DNA of 42,248 nucleotides, taken from contig NZ_JADILJ010000031.1 in NCBI RefSeq assembly GCF_017355185.1, positions 1-42,248 of the forward strand, in the 5' to 3' direction. Shown in pieces: positions 1 to 9,529 of this stretch; position 1 is the first letter of the stretch; the number at the start of each line of letters is the position of its first letter. The notes below the pieces were generated by a model. That model did not search any database and was not told where the DNA came from. It was given only the letters and a program-made list of their open reading frames with translations. Position numbers and translations under genes: made by a program. The stretch comes from Rathayibacter sp. SD072 (GTDB taxonomy: Bacteria > Actinomycetota > Actinomycetes > Actinomycetales > Microbacteriaceae).

Positions 1-71
1 GATCCGTCGGCCTCCGAGAAGATGCAGCGCGCTCGACGACGAGTGCGCGGGATGCTCGGGGTCGCCCGTTC

Positions 72-77
72 TAGGGT
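72..77 (+). promoter_or_regulatory. Putative -10 element of the tlyA-nadK-recN operon
   Basis: The hexamer TAGGGT fits the actinobacterial TANNNT -10 consensus. It ends 7 bases before the ATG at 85, so the transcript would be leaderless or nearly so, although GGTGGAGG at 75-82 could also serve as a ribosome binding site. No clear -35 is visible. Bases 1-71 show no gene I can identify; they may hold the tail of an upstream gene. Confidence 0.4.
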
Positions 78-84
78 GGAGGAC

Positions 85-255
85 ATGACGGGAGACCCGA
101 TGCAGGACGACGATCACGGCAGCGCCCCTCTGGATGGCCTCGTCGACCGACTCGAGGTCATCGAGGATCAGCCTCTCGCCACGAGGGCGGCGTCCTACAG
201 CGAGCTGCAGCAGCGACTCCGGATGCGGCTCGAGGGCGCGGACGCGCGGCGATGA
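85..255 (+). CDS. Small conserved-context hypothetical protein (56 aa)
   Basis: This is a short acidic protein of about 56 residues, beginning MTGDPMQDDD and ending in a charged helix-forming stretch (SELQQRLRMRLEG). I recognise no catalytic motif or membrane segment. The ATG at 85 is chosen because a GGAGG-like sequence and a TANNNT promoter sit directly upstream; an in-frame ATG at 100 is an alternative. Its stop overlaps the tlyA start in an ATGA arrangement, which is good evidence for translation and for operon membership. Small proteins of this kind occur just upstream of tlyA in related actinobacteria. Function unknown. Confidence 0.6.
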   Translation: MTGDPMQDDDHGSAPLDGLVDRLEVIEDQPLATRAASYSELQQRLRMRLEGADARR

Positions 256-1082
256 GCGACTCCGCTTCCGAGGACGCACCCGGGGACAGCCGGCTCGACG
301 CGGCGCTGGCCGATCGTGGGATCGCGCGCTCGCGCACCCACGCGTCGAGGCTGGTCGCCGACGCGCTCGTCAGTGTCGACGGAGTGCCGGCGCTCAAGCC
401 CTCTCTCCGGGTACGCCCGGATCAGGACATCACGGTGGCGGGGCTCGATCACTACGTGAGTCGGGCAGCGCACAAGCTCCTGGGGGCTCTCGACAGCTTC
501 CCGACGGTGCGCGTCCGGGGTGCTCACGCTCTCGATGTCGGAGCATCGACCGGCGGCTTCTCGCAGGTGCTGCTCGAACGAGGAGCAGCATCCGTCATCG
601 CTCTGGATGTGGGGCATGCGCAGCTCGCGCCGCGCATCCGTTCGGACGAAAGGGTCCACGTCGTCGAGGGGTTCAACGCTCGCGACATGACGGCGGCGTC
701 CCTCGCGGCTGCCGCACGGACGGCGGTGGTCCCCGACCTGGTCGTGTCGGACGTCTCGTTCATCTCGCTGACGATGGTGCTGCCGGCGGTGGCCGCGTGC
801 GTGGATCCGCTGGCCGACTTCGTCGTGCTCGTGAAGCCGCAGTTCGAGGTCGGCCGGACGGGTGTGAAGGAGGGCATCGTGCGGGATCCGGAACTGCGGC
901 GCGAAGCGCTCTCGGACGTGCTCTGGGCCGCCTGGGACCTGGGTCTCGGCGTGGTCGGCCTAGTGTCCTCCCCATTACCCGGAAGCGCTGGGAATCACGA
1001 GTATCTCGCGCACCTCCACCGCGACCGCGGAACGATTCCGACAGAATGGAGGGACGCGGTCACCGCGCTCACCATCGGGTGA
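252..1082 (+). CDS. tlyA: TlyA family rRNA (cytidine-2'-O)-methyltransferase
   Basis: TlyA proteins methylate ribosomal RNA at cytidine 2'-O positions using S-adenosylmethionine; in mycobacteria loss gives capreomycin resistance. The 276-residue length is normal. An N-terminal S4 RNA-binding domain covers roughly residues 14-63. The FtsJ-like Rossmann methyltransferase follows, with SAM motif DVGASTGGF at 95-103. A likely K-D-K-E catalytic tetrad is visible: K75 in SRAAHK, D167 in VSDVSF, K195 in LVKPQFE and E250 in NHEY. The ATG overlaps the stop of the small upstream gene. It heads the conserved tlyA-nadK-recN cluster. A haemolysin label sometimes given to this family is misleading. Confidence 0.93.
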   Translation: MSDSASEDAPGDSRLDAALADRGIARSRTHASRLVADALVSVDGVPALKPSLRVRPDQDITVAGLDHYVSRAAHKLLGALDSFPTVRVRGAHALDVGASTGGFSQVLLERGAASVIALDVGHAQLAPRIRSDERVHVVEGFNARDMTAASLAAAARTAVVPDLVVSDVSFISLTMVLPAVAACVDPLADFVVLVKPQFEVGRTGVKEGIVRDPELRREALSDVLWAAWDLGLGVVGLVSSPLPGSAGNHEYLAHLHRDRGTIPTEWRDAVTALTIG

Positions 1083-1128
1083 TGCGGGCGGTCGGCCGAC
1101 GTCGACCTACCTGGAGGACACCCTCTCG

Positions 1129-2052
1129 ATGCAGTCCCCTCCGCAGGAGCGCAACATCCTCGTCGTCGCCCACACGGGCCGGAAGGACTCCCTCGAAGCG
1201 GCGATCCTCGTGATCCACCGTCTGCGCGGGTCCGGTGCCCGGCCGGTGCTCTGCGGGGATGACAAGGGCGATATCGTCGCCGCGTCCCCGTCGCTGTCGG
1301 ACGTCGCCGTGCTCGGCTCCGATGTCGCCCTGTCCGATGTCGAGCTCGTCTTCGTCCTCGGCGGGGACGGCACCATCCTCCGCGCCGCCGAGATCGCGCG
1401 CACCGGGACGGCTCCGCTGCTCGGCGTGAACCTCGGTCACGTGGGCTTCCTCGCCGAGAGCGAGCGCGACGACCTCGACGACGCGGTCGCGCGCGCGCTC
1501 GACGGCGACTACGGGGTGGAGGAGCGGATGACGCTCCAGGTCCGCGTGAAGATCGACGAGCGCGTCGTCTACGAGACGTGGGCGCTCAACGAGGCCACCG
1601 TCGAGAAGGGCAGCCGCGAGCGGATGCTCGAGGTCATGGTGGGCGTCGACGGGCGACCGCTCTCGAGCTTCGGCTGCGACGGCATCGTCGTCTCCACTCC
1701 TACCGGCTCGACCGCCTACGCGTTCTCCGGCGGCGGCCCCGTCGTGTGGCCGACCCTCGAGGCGATGCTGCTGGTGCCGCTCAGCGCTCACGCCCTGTTC
1801 GCGCGTCCGCTCGTGGTGGGGCCGGAGTCGAGCCTCGCCGTCGAGGTGAAGGAGCGCACCGACGGGGTCGGCGTGCTGTGGGCCGACGGCCGCAGGACCT
1901 ACGAGCTGCCGCCGGGAGCGCGCGTCGTGTTCCGGCGCTCGCCCCTCCCGGTGCGACTCGCGCGGCTCCACGACGCCCCCTTCACCGACCGCCTGGTGCA
2001 CAAGTTCGGTCTCCCCATCCGCGGATGGCGGGGGTCGACGGAGACGGAGTGA
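1129..2052 (+). CDS. nadK: NAD kinase
   Basis: NAD kinase phosphorylates NAD to NADP in the cytoplasm, in actinobacteria often using polyphosphate as well as ATP. The 307-residue protein carries the family hallmarks: the GGDGT motif at 78-82 within FVLGGDGTILRAAE, the NLGHVGFL segment near 101-108, a WALNEATVEKG stretch, and the nucleotide-binding STPTGSTAY motif. A GGAGG lies upstream of the ATG. It follows tlyA after 46 bases and its stop overlaps a possible GTG start of recN, so all are probably cotranscribed. Length and motif order are standard and nothing looks broken. Confidence 0.95.
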   Translation: MQSPPQERNILVVAHTGRKDSLEAAILVIHRLRGSGARPVLCGDDKGDIVAASPSLSDVAVLGSDVALSDVELVFVLGGDGTILRAAEIARTGTAPLLGVNLGHVGFLAESERDDLDDAVARALDGDYGVEERMTLQVRVKIDERVVYETWALNEATVEKGSRERMLEVMVGVDGRPLSSFGCDGIVVSTPTGSTAYAFSGGGPVVWPTLEAMLLVPLSAHALFARPLVVGPESSLAVEVKERTDGVGVLWADGRRTYELPPGARVVFRRSPLPVRLARLHDAPFTDRLVHKFGLPIRGWRGSTETE

Positions 2053-2060
2053 TCACCACG

Positions 2061-3749
2061 ATGCTCGAAGAGCTGCAGATCCGCGACCTCGGCGTCATCG
2101 CCGAGGCGACCCTCCCGCTCGGTCCCGGTTTCACCGCCGTGACCGGTGAGACCGGAGCGGGTAAGACGATGGTCGTGACCGCACTCGGGCTGGTGCTCGG
2201 TGCGCGCTCCGACGCGTCCGCCGTCCGTTCGGGGAGCAGGCAGGCCTGGGTGTCCGGGCGCTGGGTCGTGCAGGAGGACGGCGCTGTGGCCGACCGGGTC
2301 CGGGATGCCGGCGGGGATCTCGACGGTCCCGAGCTGCTCCTCGCGCGCTCGGTGTCGGCGGAGGGGCGCGGTCGCGCGGTCGTCGGCGGCCGCGGCGCAC
2401 CCGTCAGCGTGCTCTCGGAGCTGGCCGACCAGCTCGTCGTGGTGCACGGGCAGTCCGATCAGATCCGCCTCCGCTCGGCGGCCGCGCAGCGGGACGCGCT
2501 CGACCGGTTCGGCGGGGCGGAGCTCGCCGAGGCGCTCCGCGACTACGGCAGCGCGTTCGAGCGCTGGCGGGCCAATCGGGAGGAGCTGGACGAGCTGACC
2601 ACGGCTCGCGAGGCGCGCGCCCACGAGGCCGAGCGCCTCCGCACCGCCCTCGCCGAGATCGAGGTCGTCGCTCCGCAGCGCGGGGAGGACGTCGAGCTCG
2701 CGGCCCAGTCCGAGCGGCTCGGGAGCATCGAGCAGCTGCGACTGGCGGCGGGCGAGGCGCGCGAGTCGATCTCGTCCGAGGAGCTCGACGGCCGGGACGC
2801 CCTGGGGCTGCTCGACCTCGCCCGCCGGGTGCTCGAGCGCGCGGCCGAACACGACGCCGCCCTCCAGCCGACGGTGCAGACGCTGAGCGAGGCGTCCGTC
2901 CTGCTCGTCGACGTCGCCGGCAGCCTCTCGTCCTACCTCGCGGAACTCGATCTCGACGGGGCGCACGACCTCGAGTTGATCGAGAACCGGCGCGCCGAGC
3001 TGTCGCAACTCGCGCGCACCTACGGGCCGACGCTCGACGACGTGCTCGATCTCGTCGACTCCTCCGGACTGCGGCTGCTCGAGCTCGACGGCGACGACGA
3101 GCGCATCGCGGCACTCGACGCGGACACCGCGGCCGACGCGGACCTGGTCGACCGGCTGGCGACGCGGCTCACCGAGCTGCGCACCGCCGCGGCGGAGGAG
3201 CTGGGCGAGCGGGTCAGCGACGAGCTGACCGCCCTCGCGATGGGCGACGCCCGGCTGCACGTCCGGGTCAGCACGGCGGGGGAGGCGACCGCGCACGGTC
3301 GCGACTCCGTCGAGATGCTCCTGGCGCCGCACGTCGGGGCGACTCCCCGTCCGCTGGCCAAGGGCGCGTCCGGAGGCGAGCTCTCGCGGGTCATGCTGGC
3401 GATCGAGGTCGTCGTCGCGGCCAACGACCCCGTGCCCACCTTCGTCTTCGACGAGGTCGACGCGGGAGTGGGAGGCGCCGCGGCGATCGAGATCGGCCGA
3501 CGACTCGCTCGTCTCGCCGAGACGTCGCAGGTGATCGTGGTGACCCACCTCGCGCAGGTGGCCGCCTTCGCGAACAACCACCTGCGGGTCGAGAAGGGAT
3601 CGGACGGCTCCGTCACCTCGAGCGCGGTCACGCAGCTGGACCCGGAGGCGCGCGTGTCGGAGATGGCGCGCCTGCTGTCCGGTCTGACCGACTCGGAGAA
3701 CGCACTGGCTCACGCGCGCGAGCTGCTCGAGACCGGTCGTCGGAGCTGA
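2061..3749 (+). CDS. recN: DNA repair protein RecN
   Basis: RecN is an SMC-like ATPase that acts early at DNA double-strand breaks. The product is 562 residues from the ATG. Walker A (GETGAGKT) is at 29-36, a long coiled-coil middle rich in E, R, A and L follows, then the ABC signature ([10 protein letters not shown]) and Walker B ([12 protein letters not shown]) in the C-terminal head. The family usually begins MLEEL, which favours the ATG at 2061; a GTG at 2049 overlapping the nadK stop as GTGA is in frame and would add four residues. The position after nadK is conserved in Actinobacteria and Firmicutes. In many bacteria recN is an SOS gene, but I saw no LexA box here. Confidence 0.95.
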   Translation: MLEELQIRDLGVIAEATLPLGPGFTAVTGETGAGKTMVVTALGLVLGARSDASAVRSGSRQAWVSGRWVVQEDGAVADRVRDAGGDLDGPELLLARSVSAEGRGRAVVGGRGAPVSVLSELADQLVVVHGQSDQIRLRSAAAQRDALDRFGGAELAEALRDYGSAFERWRANREELDELTTAREARAHEAERLRTALAEIEVVAPQRGEDVELAAQSERLGSIEQLRLAAGEARESISSEELDGRDALGLLDLARRVLERAAEHDAALQPTVQTLSEASVLLVDVAGSLSSYLAELDLDGAHDLELIENRRAELSQLARTYGPTLDDVLDLVDSSGLRLLELDGDDERIAALDADTAADADLVDRLATRLTELRTAAAEELGERVSDELTALAMGDARLHVRVSTAGEATAHGRDSVEMLLAPHVGATPRPLAKGASGGELSRVMLAIEVVVAANDPVPTFVFDEVDAGVGGAAAIEIGRRLARLAETSQVIVVTHLAQVAAFANNHLRVEKGSDGSVTSSAVTQLDPEARVSEMARLLSGLTDSENALAHARELLETGRRS

Positions 3750-3785
3750 TCCGGCCCGACCGGAGTGGTCGGCGGCAACTGCTGT

Positions 3786-3791
3786 TAGGGT
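3786..3791 (+). promoter_or_regulatory. Putative -10 of pyrG, leaderless type
   Basis: TAGGGT lies 8 bases before the GTG start of pyrG and no purine-rich ribosome binding site fits between them. This spacing places the transcription start at or next to the start codon, as in other probable leaderless promoters in this window. Confidence 0.4.
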
Positions 3792-3799
3792 GGAAGCCC

Positions 3800-5542
3800 G
3801 TGGTGGACATTTCGAACTCGGGCTCTTCAGACTCCTCTAACGACTCCTCGACGGCCGGGCACTCCGCCCCCTCGAAGATCACGAAGCACATCTTCGTCAC
3901 GGGTGGAGTCGTCTCCTCCCTGGGCAAGGGCCTCACGGCCGCGAGCCTGGGCAACCTGCTGACCGCGCGCGGGCTCCGGGTCGTGATGCAGAAGCTCGAC
4001 CCGTATCTCAACGTGGATCCCGGCACGATGAACCCGTTCCAGCACGGCGAGGTCTTCGTGACGGACGACGGCGCCGAGACCGACCTCGACATCGGTCACT
4101 ACGAGCGCTTCCTCGACATCAACCTCAACCAGGCCGCGAACGTCACGACCGGCCAGATCTACTCGCGCGTGATCGCCCGGGAGCGAGCGGGGGAGTACCT
4201 CGGCGACACGGTGCAGGTCATCCCGCACATCACCGATGAGATCAAGCGCCGCATGCGTCTGCAGGCCGAGGACGACCCGCAGCCCGACGTGATCATCACC
4301 GAGATCGGCGGAACGGTCGGCGACATCGAGAGCCAGCCGTTCATCGAGTCGGCACGCCAGGTGCGCCACGAGCTCGGGCGGCGGAACGTCTTCTTCGTGC
4401 ACGTCTCGCTGGTGCCGTTCATGGGCGCCTCCGGAGAGCAGAAGACCAAGCCCACGCAGCACTCCGTCGCCGCACTGCGCTCCATCGGCATCCAGCCGGA
4501 CGCGCTCGTGCTGCGCAGCGACCGCCCGGTCTCGGAGTCGAACAAGCGCAAGATCGCGCTGATGTGCGACGTCGACGAGCAGGCCGTCGTGAACGCCAAG
4601 GACGTCGCGTCGATCTACGAGATCCCGGAGATGCTCAACGAGCAGGGCCTGGACTCCTACATCATCGACCAGCTCGGCCTCGAGGCCGGCGAGGTCGTCT
4701 GGGACGGCTGGTCCAAGCTCCTCGAGGCGGTCCACGAGCCCAAGCACGAGGTCACGATCGGCCTGGTGGGCAAGTACATCGACCTGCCCGACGCCTACCT
4801 CTCGGTGACCGAGGCCCTGCGCGCGGGCGGTTTCGCCCAGCAGACGAAGGTCGCGATCCGCTGGATCGCCTCGGACGGACTCGAGGACCCGGAGGCGGCG
4901 TCCAAGGCGCTGTCCGAGCTCGACGGCATCTGCGTGCCCGGCGGTTTCGGCATCCGCGGCATCGAGGGCAAGCTCGGCGCGCTCCGCTTCGCCCGCGAGA
5001 ACGGGATCCCGACGCTGGGACTGTGCCTCGGCCTGCAGTGCATGGTGATCGAGTACGCGCGCAACGAGGCGGGTCTCGAGGGGGCGTCGTCCTCGGAGTT
5101 CGACCCCGGCACCGAGTTCCCCGTCATCGCCACCATGGCCGAGCAGGTCGAGATCCTGGCCGCCGGCGACATGGGCGGGACGATGCGCCTCGGCCTCTAC
5201 ACCGCCGAGCTCGCCGAGGGCTCGATCGTGGCCGAGGTCTACGGCGCGCCCGAGGCCGCCGAGCGCCACCGCCACCGCTACGAGGTCAACAACGCGTACC
5301 GGGACCGCATCGCCGAGGCCGGGCTGTGGTTCTCGGGCACCTCGCCGGACGGCCGGCTGGTGGAGTACGTCGAGCTGCCGCGCGAGAAGCACCCCTTCTA
5401 CGTCGGCACGCAGGCGCACCCCGAGCTGCGATCGCGCCCGAACAACGCGCACCCGCTCTTCCGCGGGCTCGTGACGGCCGCGCTCGAGCGCCAGGAGGCC
5501 TCGCGCCTGTTCCCCGCGTCGGAGGCGGGCGCCGATGCGTGA
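3800..5542 (+). CDS. pyrG: CTP synthase
   Basis: CTP synthase aminates UTP to CTP with ATP and glutamine-derived ammonia. The 580-residue product has a short serine-rich N-terminal extension, then the synthetase domain opening with [15 protein letters not shown] near residues 30-44. [14 protein letters not shown], the Mg/UTP-site motif, follows. The class I glutamine amidotransferase domain carries PGGFGIRG, the nucleophile Cys in LGLCLGLQ, and the HPE triad end near the C-terminus. The GTG start sits just after a TANNNT element. The downstream NUDIX gene overlaps its stop by 8 bases, so the two are translationally coupled. Confidence 0.96.
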   Translation: MVDISNSGSSDSSNDSSTAGHSAPSKITKHIFVTGGVVSSLGKGLTAASLGNLLTARGLRVVMQKLDPYLNVDPGTMNPFQHGEVFVTDDGAETDLDIGHYERFLDINLNQAANVTTGQIYSRVIARERAGEYLGDTVQVIPHITDEIKRRMRLQAEDDPQPDVIITEIGGTVGDIESQPFIESARQVRHELGRRNVFFVHVSLVPFMGASGEQKTKPTQHSVAALRSIGIQPDALVLRSDRPVSESNKRKIALMCDVDEQAVVNAKDVASIYEIPEMLNEQGLDSYIIDQLGLEAGEVVWDGWSKLLEAVHEPKHEVTIGLVGKYIDLPDAYLSVTEALRAGGFAQQTKVAIRWIASDGLEDPEAASKALSELDGICVPGGFGIRGIEGKLGALRFARENGIPTLGLCLGLQCMVIEYARNEAGLEGASSSEFDPGTEFPVIATMAEQVEILAAGDMGGTMRLGLYTAELAEGSIVAEVYGAPEAAERHRHRYEVNNAYRDRIAEAGLWFSGTSPDGRLVEYVELPREKHPFYVGTQAHPELRSRPNNAHPLFRGLVTAALERQEASRLFPASEAGADA

Positions 5543-6173
5543 CTCCGGCCTCTCGGACGAGCTCGTCGAGCCCGAGATCCTGACGAGCGAGAGCGTCTTC
5601 GACGGCATGGTCTGGGGCGTCCGCGCCGAGACCTTCCGCTACGGCGACGGCGAGCTGCGCCGCGAGTTCCTCGACCACACGGGTGCCGTCGCGGTGCTCG
5701 CTCTGGACGACGAGGACCGCGTCGCGCTGATCAAGCAGTACCGGCACCCGGTCCGCACCCGAGAGTGGGAGATCCCGGCGGGTCTCCTCGACATCGAGGG
5801 CGAGGACGCGCTCGTCGCCGCTCAGCGCGAGCTCGCCGAGGAGACCGACCTGCAGGCCGGCCGGTGGGATCTGCTCTCGGAGTTCGCCACCTCGCCCGGT
5901 GGCAGCGACGAGGTCATCCGCATCTACCTCGCCCGCGACCTCTCGAGCACCGGCTCGGTCTTCGACCGGGAGGCGGAGGAGGCCGACATGGAGCTGCGCT
6001 GGGTCGCGCTCGATGACCTCGTCGAGGCGGTCCTCGCGCGGCGCGTGCAGAACCCGTCGCTCACGATCGCAGCACTCGCCGCGCACACCTTCCGCTCGCG
6101 CGGCTGGGCGGGCCTCGGCGACGCGTCGTCGCCGTGGACGCGCCACCCGCGGGTCCGCCACCCCCGGGGGTGA
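5535..6173 (+). CDS. NUDIX hydrolase, ADP-ribose pyrophosphatase type
   Basis: This 212-residue NUDIX hydrolase probably cleaves ADP-ribose or a related nucleoside diphosphate sugar. The Nudix box runs from about G83 to L106, with the diagnostic RELAEETDL segment at 99-107 supplying the metal-binding glutamates. The preceding [21 protein letters not shown] is typical of ADP-ribose pyrophosphatases. The ATG overlaps the pyrG stop, and its own stop overlaps a GTG start for xerD. The substrate is inferred from family resemblance only. The extreme C-terminus ([12 protein letters not shown]) is basic and not part of the fold. Confidence 0.9.
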   Translation: MRDSGLSDELVEPEILTSESVFDGMVWGVRAETFRYGDGELRREFLDHTGAVAVLALDDEDRVALIKQYRHPVRTREWEIPAGLLDIEGEDALVAAQRELAEETDLQAGRWDLLSEFATSPGGSDEVIRIYLARDLSSTGSVFDREAEEADMELRWVALDDLVEAVLARRVQNPSLTIAALAAHTFRSRGWAGLGDASSPWTRHPRVRHPRG

Positions 6174-7078
6174 CCCCCCGGGCGAGCGTCGAGGCGTTCC
6201 TCCGGCAGGCGAGTGTCGAGCGGGGACTCTCGGCGCACACGATCGCGGCCTACCGTCGTGATCTGGAGCTCTACCTCGGCCGTCTCGAGGAGCTCGGGGT
6301 CCAGGATCTCGCGGCTCTGCGGCGCTCGGACGTGGGGGACTTCGCCGCCTGGCTCGCCGCACGTCCCGGGCGCCCCCTGGCGGCGTCCTCCCGCGCGCGG
6401 ATCCTGTCGAGCGTGCGGGGACTGCACCGCTTCGCCCTCGAGGAGGGCCTGGTCGAGGACGATGTGGCGCACGACGTCGTCCCACCGAAGCTCCCGATGA
6501 CGCTGCCCAAGGCGATCACGGTCGAGCAGATGGGCGCCCTGCTCGAGGCGTCCCGCGGCGAGGAGCTCGCGCAGATGCGCGACCGCGCTCTGCTCGAGCT
6601 GCTCTACGCGACCGGCGCCCGCATCTCCGAGGCGGTCGACCTCACCGTCGACGACGTGCTCGACGCGGAGGTCGTGCGGCTGACGGGCAAGGGATCGAAG
6701 CAGCGGATGGTCCCGCTCGGGCGGTACGCGAGGGAGGCGGTCGACGACTACCTGGTGCGCGCTCGGCCGGAGCTCTCGAGGCGCGGACGCGCGACTCCCG
6801 CGCTGTTCCTGGGGGTGCGGGGCGGCCGGCTGTCCCGGCAGAGCGCCTGGCTCGTCATCCGCGCGGTCGCCGAGAAGGCGGGGCTCGACCAGGAGATCTC
6901 ACCGCACACCTTCCGCCACTCCTTCGCCACGCACCTGCTCGCCGGAGGAGCGGACGTGCGCGTCGTGCAGGAGCTGCTCGGACACGCCTCCGTCGCCACG
7001 ACGCAGATCTACACGCTGGTGACGGCCGACACGCTGCGCGACGTGTACACGACGGCGCACCCTCGGGCGCGGCGCTGA
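6170..7078 (+). CDS. xerD: Site-specific tyrosine recombinase XerD
   Basis: XerD, with XerC, resolves chromosome dimers at dif near the terminus. From the GTG at 6170, which overlaps the NUDIX stop as GTGA, the product is 302 residues, the usual size. The N-terminal SAM-like core-binding domain covers about 3-95. The catalytic domain shows R151 (ATGARISE), K174 (LTGKGSKQ), H246 and R249 (HTFRHSFATH), H272 (LGHAS) and the nucleophile Y281 (TQIYT). An in-frame GTG at 6134 would add 12 proline-rich residues and overlap the NUDIX gene by 40 bases, so I prefer 6170. Position next to parA-scpA-scpB points to housekeeping XerD, not a phage integrase. Confidence 0.93.
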   Translation: MTPRASVEAFLRQASVERGLSAHTIAAYRRDLELYLGRLEELGVQDLAALRRSDVGDFAAWLAARPGRPLAASSRARILSSVRGLHRFALEEGLVEDDVAHDVVPPKLPMTLPKAITVEQMGALLEASRGEELAQMRDRALLELLYATGARISEAVDLTVDDVLDAEVVRLTGKGSKQRMVPLGRYAREAVDDYLVRARPELSRRGRATPALFLGVRGGRLSRQSAWLVIRAVAEKAGLDQEISPHTFRHSFATHLLAGGADVRVVQELLGHASVATTQIYTLVTADTLRDVYTTAHPRARR

Positions 7079-7188
7079 GGGGGAGCGCGGATCCGCGACG
7101 TCGGCGGCGGTGGGTCTCGAGACGTCCCTGCGGGACTGCTCGACCGGCACGGGCGGCGGGGCGCGGCGCCGGGGACGGAGGGGGTCGG

Positions 7189-7194
7189 TAGACT
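7189..7194 (+). promoter_or_regulatory. Putative -10 of the parA-scpA-scpB-rluB operon
   Basis: TAGACT within GGTAGACTCGACGC fits the TANNNT consensus. It lies in the 166-base gap between xerD and parA, about 50 bases before the parA GTG, and GGAAGCGAGG at 7226-7235 could be the ribosome binding site. The -35 is not obvious in this very GC-rich stretch. Confidence 0.4.
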
Positions 7195-7244
7195 CGACGC
7201 AGGCCGCGCGGGAGCGCACGCCCCAGGAAGCGAGGACGACGCAG

Positions 7245-8115
<871 letters not shown>

Positions 8116-8132
<17 letters not shown>

Positions 8133-8949
8133 GGCCGTTCTCACTCCGGAGTCGGCCGCCGGGTCGTCAGGCGGCTTCCGGGTCGCGCTCACGAACTTCG
8201 AGGGCCCGTTCGACCTCCTCCTGAGCCTGATCGCGAAGCAGCAGGTCGACATCACCGAGATCGCGCTCAGCGCCGTCACGGACGAGTTCCTGTCGTACCT
8301 GCACGGCATCGACACGCTCGAGGGGCTCGACCGCGCGTCGGAGTTCCTGGTCGTCGCCGCGACGCTCCTCGACCTCAAGATCGCCGGCCTCCTCCCGCAG
8401 GGCGAGCTCGTCGACGCCGAGGACGCCGCTCTGCTGGAGGCTCGCGATCTGCTGTTCGCGCGACTCCTGCAGTACCGCGCCTTCAAGCAGGTGTCGAGCT
8501 GGTTCGCGGAGCGGATCGGGATCGAGACGTCTCGGCACGTGCGCGACGTGCCCCTCGAGGAGGAGTTCCGCGCGAAGAAGCCGGAGCTGGTCTGGACCCT
8601 CTCGGCCGAGGACTTCGCCGCGCTGGCGGCGTTCGCGCTCGCGCCGAAGGAGATCCCGACCGTCGGTCTCGACCACCTGCACGCGCCGCTCATCAGCATC
8701 CGCGAGCAGGCGGCGTACGTCGTGGGCGTGCTGCGCGCTCGGACGACGGCGACGTTCCGCGAGCTGATCGCCACCGCCGATGAGAAGGGCGTGATCGTGG
8801 CGCGCTTCATCGCCGTGCTCGAGCTGTACCGCCACGCCGCGATCACGTTCGAGCAGCCGGAGCCGCTGGGCGAGCTCACTCTGCAGTGGGTCGCCGAGTC
8901 GTGGTCGGACGCGAACCTCGCCCACCTGGGGGCCGACTATGACGGCTGA
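8116..8949 (+). CDS. scpA: Segregation and condensation protein A
   Basis: ScpA is the kleisin subunit that bridges the SMC heads in bacterial condensin. The 277-residue protein begins, after a variable 20-residue lead, with FRVALTNFEGPFDLLLSLI, the hallmark N-terminal ScpA segment, followed by QVDITEIALSAVTDEFL. A winged-helix C-terminus (FRELIATADEKGVIVARFIAVLELYR) binds the SMC cap. The GTG start overlaps the end of parA and its stop overlaps scpB by 11 bases. This tight coupling fits a stoichiometric SMC-ScpA-ScpB complex; smc itself is not in the window. Confidence 0.94.
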
Positions 8950-9529
8950 GACCGAGGAGGCGGCCCCCGGCACGGTCGCCTTCGAGATCGACCGCGCGCT
9001 CGAAGCGATCCTGATGGTCGCGGACGAGCCGCAGTCGCTCGTGTCCCTCGCCACCGCGCTCTCGCGGCCGGTCGCGATCGTGCGCCAGTCGATCGAGCGC
9101 CTCGTCGCCGACTTCGACGGAGTCGACGGGGGAGTGCGCCGCGGCTTCGAGCTGCGCGAGGTCGGCTCGGGCTGGCGGATCTACGTCCGCCGCGAGTACG
9201 ACCCGGTCGTGTCGGACTTCGTGCTGACGCAGAACCCCACCAAGCTCTCGCAGGCGGCGCTGGAGACCCTCGCCGTCATCGCCTACAAGCAGCCGATCTC
9301 GCGCGGACAGGTCGCGCAGATCCGCGCCGTCAACGTCGACTCGGTCGCCCGCACACTCCTGGGCCGCGGTCTGATCGCGGAGGTCGGCAACGACCCCGAG
9401 ACCGGCGCGATCCTCTACGGCACGACGGAGCAGCTGCTCGTGCACCTCGGCCTCGCCTCGCTCGACGAGCTGCCGAAGATCTCACCACTTCTGAGCGACG
9501 GACGGGACGGATTCGATGAGCACGCCTGA
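8939..9529 (+). CDS. scpB: Segregation and condensation protein B
   Basis: ScpB dimers bind ScpA and support the SMC condensin complex. The 196-residue protein has two predicted winged-helix domains. LEAILMVADEPQSLVSLATAL opens the first; the conserved QAALETLAVIAYKQPISRGQ and VNVDSVARTLLGRGLIAE segments, diagnostic for ScpB, mark the second. The ATG lies within the scpA 3' end and its stop overlaps the rluB start by 14 bases. Length and motif order match the family and I see no defects. Confidence 0.95.
   Translation: MTAETEEAAPGTVAFEIDRALEAILMVADEPQSLVSLATALSRPVAIVRQSIERLVADFDGVDGGVRRGFELREVGSGWRIYVRREYDPVVSDFVLTQNPTKLSQAALETLAVIAYKQPISRGQVAQIRAVNVDSVARTLLGRGLIAEVGNDPETGAILYGTTEQLLVHLGLASLDELPKISPLLSDGRDGFDEHA

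Noticed and set aside
6170-7078. Phage or integron integrase
   Set aside because: Size, motif spacing and the conserved neighbours (NUDIX, parA, scpAB) point to housekeeping XerD; no att site or phage genes are nearby.
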